Shown here in pieces: positions 9,901 to 21,900 of a stretch of DNA of 30,827 nt. Positions within the stretch are counted from its first letter, which is position 1, and each line of letters begins with the position of its first letter. Source of the stretch: Mnemiopsis leidyi (taxonomy: Eukaryota > Ctenophora > Tentaculata > Lobata > Bolinopsidae); the NCBI GenBank assembly GCA_000226015.1, contig JH152978.1:32039-62865 (forward strand), in the 5' to 3' direction. Made by a program: the position numbers and the translations under genes. Under the pieces are notes generated by a model. The model made no database searches and had not been told where the DNA came from. It worked only from the letters and a program-made list of their open reading frames with translations.

Positions 9901-12900
9901 AAGCATGTCTTTCGTGGCTACGGATAAACTTAAGAACCGGTTGAATATTGGGCAATAATCTTACGACATGTCAAATCGTGAAGAGGTAAATGTAATATTT
10001 CTTTGGTGAAGCAAATGAACGGATTTGAATGGCATTCCCTGTTTGATTTGATGATGCTAATGCAAGATTTATCGCTCTGTAATTTCCTAATTTAGTCGAT
10101 TTGCCGATAAGGCTAAGTACCCTAAAAAGGCGAATTCTAGACGCACCGCAACTGCAACGAGATGATTTTAACCACTCGAAATATTTGACGATCGTGCTAA
10201 AGAGCAACTCGCGAGGTATTAGCAACTTCGCACCCTCGTGGGACACATGATCTTTCCCTAAGTGTTTATATTAGTCTATCTGGGTCCTTGAAGGCACGAT
10301 AACAGTGTGAAGTGTTATCTGTAGATTGCCATGTTATCTCATTAGCTCATGTTATATTGAATCCATGAGATACATGACTATTGCAGATAACAAATAATAC
10401 CTAAGTCTAATTCACGTGACGATAGCGCAACAAACGCCTTTTCAATCAAATTTCAATTTTATTGTGGTTTCAAGTGGGGAGGTAACTTAAAACATGTCCT
10501 CGTTTCGAGCGAGCTCGACTCCCAGGGGTGTGCACTGACTTGTACCGGGTGGTGCCCACATCTAAAATTAAAATGTGACATTTTACATTTCCGTAATTAT
10601 GAAGACTGTGTTCCGCTCTTCTGATATAGTGTGACCACTCAAAACACTCACACAAACAACTAACTGTGCTAGCTCATGTTACTTTCAGGTTTTGCATCGC
10701 CCTCCTTCTCACTGCGTGACATGATGCAGCGTGCTGTTTTCTACCCCGTCAACTCTGAAAACCCCTCTTCTCCTTCACAAGGTAGTCCATATTGTTGGGG
10801 CGGCAGTAATGTTACTAATAGACGTGTAACTATACAGCTCTATGTTATTTAGATTTCGGCAAATAAACGAATTGATGATACTTGTATTCCAAAAACTTCT
10901 TGTGAAGTTGCTGTTTTGTACTGTCTGGCTTGGAGTACGACACTTGTTTCATGATACTTTTTACAGACACTTGGTCTGGGCTGCAGCCGGAAGACAGCGC
11001 TTCGCCCAAACTTGGTAAAAAAGGATCCGTCGCAAACAACAAAGGTTTATTCCAAAGTTTAATTCAAAACAAGAATTTCGCCCGTTATTCCGGACAGACG
11101 GGCGATATATTTCCACCCAGCCGTAGCTGTTAAAATCTTTTTTGAGATTGATGAAGAATAATACTACACTTTACATACTCGCCACTCACTTGCAGAGATT
11201 TTAGGCATGAGCCATGCATTGATAACGCGCACCATGTAAATAAAATTGACATGGCACGTGCATTATAAAATGAAAATTGTGCGCGCTAAAACTCTTGCGC
11301 TTGGTTGTTAGTTCGATTTGCTAAATGCTATTGCTTCGTTTTGTCGACGATTTGATCTGTGTTGCAATATGTTGTAGGTATGCGAGTGAAATTTTGCCAT
11401 CTGACATTCATTCATTATCTTAAATCTTTAATCCTGTGGCATTTGGTTACAATTGATAACTTTATGAAGCTTCATCTACTACAATGGGAAAATTCGCAAA
11501 ATCACTCCTATTTATTCCTTAGTTTTAAAAGTCGGATTTCATCATTTACGAAGAGTGATTGAAGTAAACAAACAACTTTATCGCTAATGTCACAATGCAC
11601 ATTTTAATTTTGCACCGCCCAAATCGATCAATTATCGTGATTTTCAGTGACTTTTTGTGTTTGAGAAAATGTTTTAGCCGACGATGTTTTTTATTTTTGT
11701 TGTCAGTTACATCATACAGACAAACACTTTGATTGCCATGTCCCAATTTGCAAAACCAATCATTAATCAAATCCCACACTCACGATCTCATTCATTAAAT
11801 TTCATCAGTCTACAGTGATGCGCGGCGCATTGAATTAAAAACAATTTCTAACCCTGGGCAATCGCTGTTTTGATAAAGGAGCGGGACACGACGACCACGA
11901 CGACCACGACCACGACGACGGACCACCATCCTGCTAACCCCACTATACTACCAAATCTCCCGATTCCTAACCACCTTATGCCTTGTTAAGGCCGCTTCGC
12001 GGCCGGCTAGGGTGGAAAAAATTCAGCCATGATAAAAATTGCACCCCAATAAATATTTGAGTTCTATCACACTGAAGCTACTCCCAGTCCACCGCCTACT
12101 ACAGTGCCCAGAATATACGCCTTTTTACGATAAACAACTTCTCAAAACACGTGACTTGTCACATGACGGTAACTGTGTTGTCCCAGGACTCTACATCCTG
12201 ACGCTCCTCCTGAGAAATGTCGATGTAAAACCTTACCTGCGCTCCTTGCTGAAACACCGGGACGCTGACGGCTACACTCCCTTCATGTATGCTGTAAGGA
12301 ACCGGGCTTATCCTGCTGCTTTCGCCATATACGATTGTGAGTAGGAGTTTAATTTATGTATGGGGGTGAAATCAAATAAAATAAGATCAGATCAGATAAT
12401 CTATAAATAATGCAAGTTAGTTTCACTTTACAAAACCGTTTAGGTTGCTACGACATTGTTTACAACGACGTGATAACACCCGACACCNNNNNNNNNNCGT
12501 TTAAGAAGCACGCACTTAGATCATCTGTCTCTAGTAAGCTCTATCACTCCGTGTAGAAATAGCTTCAAAACACTTGAAAAGTCCTTTTTCTATCGTACTC
12601 ATAGTCTTTGGAACTGTATTCCCTTGAAAGTGCGTGAAATTGGAAGTCCTTCATTATTTAGGTCTAGATTAGAGTCCCATCTTTGGGACTCCCTGTCAAC
12701 TCCATCTGAGGCAGACATGGACTTCCATACCTAACCAACTTTCCTTCTGCATAGGTACTAGGTAAGGCGTATATACTTAACATTTCATTAACTTTTCAGT
12801 TTTCGAACTACAACATGGTACCTGCTCAGAATGTATTATAGTCCGTCCATTTATTTCTAGTATGTCTAGTTTATGGGAAGGTGGTCGGGATAAAATTCTT

Positions 12901-15900
12901 ATGTTATTTAATGTTTTTATGAATCTACTTAATCAAAATACTTAAATATCAATGTATTCCAACCAAGGAGCCATCTTGTGTAGGCCTGGCTTGCCAGGCA
13001 AATCTACGTTTTGGTTTTCCGTCATTTGGTACAGTGTTTGGCCTAACTTTTAGAGCAGTCTATTTCTTTTCTCCTGGTCTCGTTGTATTTTTATCTATAT
13101 CATTCATTCATGTATAATTCACTGTACTATTTGAAAAGTTTTCAATAAAAAATAAAAAATATGATCATATATACGGACATCGCCTTTGTTAACACGTGGC
13201 GACAACCTGTTGTGGTGTGCTATTCAGAAAGTCAGAAGATTCGGATGAAACTGCAGGATCTAATGATCATACATTTTAACCGTTTCAACTTTCCTCAAAG
13301 TTGTTATTTACTTTTACATTAACTAACTTTAGTTTAACATTGCAGCTAGGTTCCAGTCATGTTTTTAAATTACCAATGATATCGTCACCTGTGTAAGAGA
13401 CTCGCACTGTGAAATGAATTCAAGTGTTAATATTAGTCTATCTGGGTCCTTGAAGGCACGATTGCAGTGTGAAGTGTTATCTGTAGATTGCAATGTTATC
13501 TCATTAGCTCATGTTATATTGTTATATTGAATCCATGAGATACATGACTATTGCAATTAACAAACAATACCTAAGTCTAATTCACGTGACGATAGTGCAA
13601 CAAACGCCCTATCAATCAAATTCAATTTTATTGTGGTTTCAAGTGGGGAGGTAACTTGAAACATGTCCTCGTTTCGAGCGAGCTCGACTTCCAGGGGTGT
13701 GCACTGACGTCTGACTGGTACCGGGTGTTACCCACACCAAAAACTAAAATGTGACATTTTACATTTCCGGAATTATGAAGACTGTGTTCCGCTCTTCTGA
13801 TATATAGTCTAACCACTCAAAACACTCACACAAACAACTAACTGTGCTAGCTCATGTTACTTTCAGGATTCGCGTCGCCCTCCTTCTCACTGCGTGACAT
13901 GATGCAGCGTGCTGTTTTCTACCCCGTCAACTCTGAAAACCCCTCTTCTCCTTCACAAGGTAGTCCATATTGTTGGGGCGGCAGTAATGTTACTAATAGA
14001 CGTTTAACTATACAGCTCTACGCAAATTAGATTTCGGCAAATAAACGAATTGATAATACTTGTATCCAAAAGACAAAAACTTCTTGTGAAGTTGCTGTTT
14101 TGTACTGTCTGGCTTGGAGTCCGACACTTGTTTCATTATACTTTTTACAGACACTTGGTCTGGGCTGCAGCCGGAAGACAGCGCTTCGCCCAAACTTGGT
14201 AAAAAAGGATCCGTCGCAAACAACAAAGGTTTATTCCAATATTATCTGTATAATTTGTGAAAAAATTAAGCCATGATAAAAATTGCACCCCAATATTTAT
14301 TTGAGCTCTATCACACTGAAGCTACTCCCAGTCCACCGCCCACTACAGTGCCCAGAATATTCGTCCTTTTTACGATAAACAGCTTCTCAAATCACGTGAC
14401 TTGTCACATGACTGTAACTGTGTTGTCCCAGGACTCTACATCCTGACGCTCCTCCTGAGGAATGTGGATGTCAAGCCTTACCTGCGCTCCTTGCTGAAAC
14501 ACCGGGACGCTGACGGGTACACCCCCTTCATGTATGCTGTAAGGAACCGGGCTTATCCTGCTGCTTTCGCTATATACGATTGTGAGTTGGAGTTTAATTT
14601 ATGTATGGGGGTGAAATTAAATGAAATCAGATCGAATGGGATCAGATCAAATCAAATACGATCAGATCAGAGCGGATCAGATCAAATAAAATAAGATCAG
14701 ATCAGATAAGCTAAGATAATGCAAGTTAGTTTCACTTTACAAAACCGTTTAGGTTGCTACGACATTGTTTACAACGACGTGATAACACCCGACACCCGCT
14801 CCGAGACGGACAAGCGGAAGGAGCTGGAAGAGCTGCTGTGTCCGAGCGACTCCGCGCCGCTCTCCCAGCCCATGTACATGTTGTGTGATAACGATAACTG
14901 CAGCTTCACTTGGACTGGCAAGCACCACATAACTCAGGTTGGATTGTTGTTTACAGGAAGAAGACTATTTAATGAGCTAATGATAACTGCTTTTTATTCA
15001 GATGGATCGCCTGTGATAGTTTGGAAATAAATTTAAACTTAAGTTCTCATCTTAGGTTTTTTTAACTTTTTTAAACTTTAAGGCGATAAATTGAATATTT
15101 ACCACTTATTTATTTACTTGCCTTCTCTGCAGGATATTTACGAATGTCGAACATGTGGATTGATGGAGATATATTGTTGTTGCAGTGAGTGCGCAAAGAC
15201 ATGCCACGCAGGCCACGACTGCAAGTAAGGAAACACTTTATTTATATCATGAAGTTTTGAGACATTCCAGTTTTTTTTCCATTGAAAAATTCACAATTAG
15301 TCGTAATCACATGTAAGTGTTACTCGATATTAATTGGCTGTACCTGACATTTCATTCCTCCAAAAATAAATCGAAGACTAGATTGTTTTCTTGCAGGCAT
15401 CTACCCAAGAGACAAGATTGTATATAATTTTTACAAACATCGGCAACATTTATGTTTACATATTTGGCATTCCTTTTGCGCCAGAAATCTGTACCGTGAC
15501 TTAGTCATTATTCTGTACTGTGACTTAGTCATTATACCACCTTCTGGCAGTATTGTTACACTAACTTTGGACATGCATATCCATCTCTAATATGGCTGGG
15601 AGGCTTTACCTTTTTTTATTTTGGATTTCCTTTAGAAATAATTTTTGCTGACATATACCCCATATATACTCTTAATAAAGAAGATTGCGCGCTAAAATCA
15701 CGTTCGTACGAGGCTGGGTTCTCAAGATGACCGGGTCTACTTAAACGTAACGCGCGGCGTGGATAGGTCAGTCTAACATACAAAAGCTCACATTTCAACA
15801 CTCCAAACTAGCAATAGCTATCTCAAGCAAAAGCTAATTTTGCGGTGCTATCCCGGCTGGGTCCACGGGACGTGACCGCATTTTCGGATGTGAGGTCTGC

Positions 15901-18900
15901 CGAGAGCCTAGCCGTATATTGAACAAATGTAGGCCTGTGAATCTCAAGTCGCGCCAATTGGTGACAAATCTCGGGATAGATGCGATAGAAAATTCCTTAC
16001 GGGCAAGGCGGCCAACATGATTTGTTTTCCAACGAATGTCGAATTCACTCACAGTTAACAGTCGCATAAGATGTTATTTAAAGTTTTGTTGAAGAAATTA
16101 CCTGCCCCTATTTAAACTCAGGCTGAAGACCCTGTCACACACAGCGTACTGTGATTGCTGGGTGAAGGGCCCATGTTGCGCGCTGGTTGCAGGTGACCAA
16201 GATGTCAGAATGAGTCTGTTCAAGCAGCTCCTCAAAGACACCAACTTCTCCGAACTTCACAACTACAAGTTAGTTTAGTTAATGACTGTTAACAGAGCTC
16301 CTTACTATGAATTATTTATTTTCTGGTATATTGCAAGTAGTTTGCTCCTATCTAAGGTTGATGTCTAAATTTCAGAGGAGAGCCGCTCCTGTTCACGCTC
16401 GTACAAACAGTTATCCGTCAAGTGCGGGAGTTACGCAAGGCTCAGTCTGCTCAAAGTTTCCGAGCTCGTGAGTCTCGCCGCGACGCAGCAGCGCCTCCAA
16501 CCAATCTAGATCCACCCAAGTTCTGTAACGACGCGCTCAAGATCGTGCTGGCTGACTACAAAGCGGTTAAAGCTATGCTCATGGAGGGATGCGCAGACAA
16601 ACATAAAGGACATTTCACCAGGTGAGATTCTTGAGAAATTCATGCAAGTTATCTGCAAAGTTTAAATGCTACAAGTCATGAGGCTTAAGATCTTGCAGCC
16701 TAGTGTGGTTTTCAACAGTTAAGCTATGATGGAGCTGTTACAGGTTAGACACTAGAACTAGACACTGTTAGACACTTATACTAGCATGGATCTGTTTAAC
16801 GTGTTGGAATTAGTTTCAAGTAGTTCCACTACTCCCGAAGTTGAAATTTGCTTGTCTGCATCAATTTTGGGATATTGCTCTTTGAAATTTACTCTTTTTC
16901 TGCCATTTTTCTTCGATATCTAAGTTAAAGTAAGGAAATCGGTTCCAGTCACGAGTCAAGGGTAGAACGAGGGGCTAGGGTGAGAGGTGAGGGGTGGGGG
17001 AATGGGATTATTGCGGGGGATTTCTAGTTTTATCTTTTATTTAACTAGTTCAACTAACACTTTTGTAATTGCTTATCTAGACCATCAAACCGAAACAAAC
17101 GACGAAACCGACAAGAAATAGCAAAAATTTATACCAATTTCCACGCTCTCGGTTACATCAATCTCGTACATGTGAATACAGGCATTTGTTTTTCCGATTT
17201 CTCCCCTCAGTATCATCCCATCACCTGACATATCGTTGCAATCTACAGAGAAGATCCGTTCCGGGGAATCTGCTGGTACCGAGAAAGTAGCACAGAGTTT
17301 CTCCCCATTTTCGTTTGTCACAAATACACGCGTTCCGTCCATCCTTGCTTTATAACCGTTAGGTAAAGCGTTAAAGAACGCGACTACTTGCACGAGACGT
17401 TCTATACCAAATTCGATCTTATACCAGACGTTTTCACCGTCACCACACTTTGTGTGTGCTGCAGGAGCTTTGTAGACGCCATCAACAGCTTTTTCAGGAC
17501 CAAATTGCTGCAGCGTCGAACTTTGTGACACCACATTAGGTGTAAGAATAATCTTCCGTGGAAATTTTTGATTACCTGCGTTATTGTGTGATATTATCAT
17601 TTGTGAACTATGTTATCATCTATGAAATATATTACCATAATAATGTGAGATATTGTTATCAAGTTCATTCAAATGAAGGTGAACCCTTTTGTGCACGTAA
17701 GCAATAAGCAATGACGATTGGATATTGAGTTAGGATCAGTTGGTCCGCTTTCCCGCCTAAACCTTTTGTTGTATATGTGAGACATTATTTCATATGAATA
17801 TACTATCATAATTTGAAATATCGTGGAAAGATTGATACTCTACTTGGAGGATAGGCCTGGACGATGAGATAGATAGACAACCCGTGGATCTAGGAAAACG
17901 ACCAACCTACTACCTCATTTTCACCTCATCAAAAACATTAAACGAAACGAAAGGCGGCAAGTTGTTCTTGTCGCAATTTTGGTTATAGAACGATCTGTAT
18001 ATCGGTGAACCATATCACATTCTAGTCAAACTAGTTTCCTTACTTTACGGCATTAAAATATTCAATAGAACGGAAGTTTTTGACGAAAGAATAATCACTC
18101 ACATACATGTGAAATTTGAGCTTTGCGGTTAGAATTTAATTTCGACTTTGGTCCGTGACACGAACAGTACCTCTCAGGGTAGGTATAGACAGCGTGAAAG
18201 ATGGTCAAGTGTCAATAAATCGTCCAAATGACCAAATATTCCTACCTACCAGCCACTTTTACCGTATAAAAATTTATCGAAAAGCGAGTTACAAGAAATA
18301 CAACATTTAAAATAAAAAAGCATCCATATTTTAAAAGCGGAGGCAAACCTCTGCACGTTTCTATCAGATTGGTGTAACAAACACCTCAACCACTATTCCA
18401 TACCATGTTTGACGTTACATCCACTTACCATGTTTGCGCGTTGGGAGCTTCACTAATTTCCAAATATGGTCAATGATAGACAAGTTGACGAGATGATATC
18501 CGTCTACCGTTCTAGCTGCCTGAGTCGGGTATCACCGCGACAATAGACAAGCAGACAAATAAGACAGAAAAAAGGAAACTTACTTCCTGTAGACAGTCCA
18601 GTGAGAACCACTAAGAACAAGGTTTGTAACATTTTCCAAGCTGATGAGCTTCCAGTGACATAAGGTCAAGCTGTTCTATGAAAGGTTTAGTCTTAATCGA
18701 CATTTTTTACAACGGTCTTTCACATGAGGTAAGATCAAAGACCGTATTGAAGCAATCAGATGTGTGAAATTCCTCCATCATAGAATGTGATATACACGGG
18801 TTTAGCGTAGCCGAGATAAATAGTTTTTGCCGGATATAATTTCCGATAATCGCGTCTAAAATGATTCCTAAATAATCTGGGTAATCTATGCATGCATCAG

Positions 18901-21900
18901 AATATTATCCGTCTGGGCTAAAAGCCCTTAGCCCCTCATTAAATATGCTTCTCAGAAAAGTTGGCCCGAAAAGAGAGATCGCAAGTGCAACATGGGGCCT
19001 CTTCGCGACTTTTTAAGCGTTTTGGTTTTCAAAGGCGCTAAAACAATTAAGCAGATAATCTAAATTTCAAAATAAGATTCCGTTGTCGAGCAAATCGTGC
19101 TAATGACAGCCCCTATTTCGATGTTAGTACTAGCTTTGGCAACCCTTAAAGTACCCTTGCAAGCGGACAAAAGTCAAAAGGAAATAAATCGATTCAAAGT
19201 TTTGAACATTGGAAGCGTTTCTACACGTGCAAACTTCGCATTCTTCTAACACCTAAGAATAATACACTGCACTTGTAGATTATTCAAATGTATCAGCAAT
19301 TCGTAGGAAGTTGATAAGACAATGAGACGACTGAATGCAGACAAAATCTAAAAACGTGGAGATATGCCTTATGGACTGTGTAAGCATAATGAATAAAATG
19401 TTGAACAAAATTATGACCATTTGACCACCGTCACTTGACGAGCATTAGATGATAACACTCGTAGTCGATTCGAACCCCCCCCCACAAACTATCAGAAGGC
19501 ATCACAAACTATCAGAAGGCATATATAGCATCGATAGGATCGACAAGGCATAATTAAATCTCATCTGCATGACTTAAACTTGATAGAAGAGCTCTTAGGA
19601 AAGAGACGAATGAGGGCTCCTTTAACCGTGGGAACAAAAATTTAAGGAAATAGGAAGCTTGGACTCCAGGCTATACTGGTCTAACTTAGCAGTTATATTG
19701 ATCATTTTATTGCCATACTTATTGTTCCAGGCGCCTTCAAACTAGGATGATGCCGGGTGCTCTCATGATAATGAATTGGGCGTGCAAATCTTGTTTTACT
19801 TATTCTAATTATCATAGTGAACCGCTAAACACCGGTGTTTTTGTGTAAGAGCAATACACCGCCTTACTGGTATAAAGCAGCAACAATTCTAGAATTCTGT
19901 AACGTGCCATACGTACATTGATTTTTCACAAACCACTTCTATTTAGACTCGCTAAAAATCCGCGTCGTGCTTGAAAAAGTCGATGCAGTGACAGTATTTG
20001 CTTAAGTAAACATGAGCCGGGTTTATTGTCATATCAATTCGTTAGAACACAAAAACCGTAACACGGCGAGACCAATACAACGAAATCCGTTTTGGGAAAA
20101 CATTACTGTTTCACACTTTTTAGGGTCATGTAAAGTCGCTGCTCGAATAGCAGAAGTCCAACACATAGAATAATTGAAAAGACTTACAAAGCTTTGCATA
20201 CATAATACGTTGCGGATCCTGCTTAATATATTGTAAAAAATCATAAATAGATCTGGCAGCAACGACGAGATAAGTTTGTCTCAACGTCTCGAACTGGCTT
20301 ATAAGGTTGTACCGCTACATACCACTAAAGCCTCAATGATAACTCTTTTTCTGTGAGCAGGCCACAAATATGGAACAGTTTTCACAGGCAAAGAAGCAAA
20401 TATAAGGCAAACTGGGGCATACAGACGATACAGTCCTAGAGAGCCAATAGGTTGTATTGTTGTTTACAGCTCACCTTCATTGTTTTAAAGCAATTATCGC
20501 TGCTAATGAAGCTTGTGAATGCTGTAGTCCTATTTGATTCTACTCGAAGTTACGTAATAACCTATTATGATTTACACTATCGATATAACCGTTGGGTTAT
20601 AATGCTTGAACATTGTGAAGCCTAGTACGCAGCACGATGATATTCAAATAATTAATAATGATTTACAATCACTAACAGGGACCCCGTCCTCCGGCCGATA
20701 TCTCCTCCCTCTTACCTGATTCTATACAAGTCTGAGGTGTTGTAATATATCTGTGTTAAGGGATACATTTCCGCACTAGTTCAAATTCCGCTCTGCACTT
20801 GTTATATAGCGGATTTTAATTCTGGGTTCAAAAACCAACACGTCTCCGGAGCCTGTCCTCTGCGCGATCTCAATCAAATTCGCTCAATCAAATTTAGTAG
20901 AAGTAGAGTATCACGCCATGTCACCCCATACACTGTGATAAGGTTTTACGTGAATCGTGATCCACTTCCTTGGTCTAGGATAAGATAAAGTAGGTGAGAG
21001 AGATACTCAGATAAAATACTCACCTGTCCCTACACAAGCCGGAGTTGTGACATTGGTGAAGCTAGTGCAGGTCGAGCAAGTGACAGTATCACTGCCGCTC
21101 AGTAGGAACCCATCTTCACATGACACTCTCAGTTCTGTTCCTGTGTCTACCGGGAATGTAGTCTCTGTTCTGAGGTTGTTCCAGGCTGAGTCCATACTTG
21201 TGCATGAGCTGGGTGGTGTTTCTGAAAGATTGGAAGCTCGTTAAAGAATAACTGGGAAATCGTAGACATGTGCTCTGACAACTAGTACTACAAACCAAAT
21301 ACGGGAAATTACACATTTGTTTATTCACTTTAAGATGGTATATAAAATGTATTATGTTGAGAAATGGCAAAGTAGAGTGACATTCGTATTTATCATAAAG
21401 GAGGTAACTTTTAATAAAAAAACATTTTCTCCTCTTCTTGGCCTCGTAGCTCAGGCTGCGATCATGGGATCATAAAACAATTTTATAGTTTTTTAAATGA
21501 ACGTTTCTCGTTCAGAATTTTCACACTTTCCTGTGCCTATAGTGTGCTCTTATGACTACTAATGTTTTGCCAGTCTGTTCAGACAACGCTCAACATGTGG
21601 GCCCTCTATTGTCGATAATTATTAGTGTTTACTAGCAATAATAACCTAACCTGTTTGATATTTGTAATAGGTGCTAACTTTGTCCTCTCTGACAGCTCCT
21701 TTAAACGTAAGTCCTGTCATGGTTCTCCTCATAAAACACTTGCTTGTTTCATCGTTGTCTTCATAAACCCAGGTAAATTCTAGAACATCGTCAAACCAGA
21801 CCTGTAGTTGAGTGGAAGTCTTCAAGAAGGTGAAAACACCGGCTCTCAAGAAGAATCCCATGTTTGCGGACTGTTACGCATGAAGGCCTTCAATACACCG

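Larger units (their letters stand above)
10260..12487 (+). repeat. Duplicated UBR5 segment, copy 1 (exons 8-11)
   Basis: 10260-11055 matches 13422-14239, and 12016-12487 matches 14260-14796. Copy 1 alone has a 960-bp segment (11056-12015) where copy 2 has 20 bp. Exonic differences seen are synonymous. The segment stops at the N gap inside exon 11. Confidence 0.92.
13422..14796 (+). repeat. Duplicated UBR5 segment, copy 2 (exons 8-11)
   Basis: Near-identical to 10260-12487 apart from small indels, the 960-bp indel and an expanded GATCA tract in intron 10. This copy continues into exon 12, so it is the one connected to downstream UBR5. Confidence 0.92.

Noticed and set aside
11990-12024. Helitron-like 3' end (hairpin followed by CTAG)
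   Set aside because: The hairpin-to-end spacing and flanking base do not fit the Helitron rule, and no matching 5' end was found.
15390-15430. Possible UBR5 exon after TTCTTGCAG near 15396
   Set aside because: It would start in the right phase but hits TAA after about ten codons, and the conserved [13 protein letters not shown] sequence is at 16122.
20029-20262. 77-codon minus-strand frame in the spacer
   Set aside because: No domain, signal or phase-compatible splice links to the neighbouring secreted genes.
20716-20760. Third Sushi exon ending TPQTCIESG before a GTAAGA donor
   Set aside because: The end resembles the two Sushi exons, but upstream frames contain stops and the other cysteines are not found.
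21440-21480. tRNA-like A box (GTAGCTCAGGCTGCGA)
   Set aside because: No B box or cloverleaf follows; likely chance or a SINE remnant.
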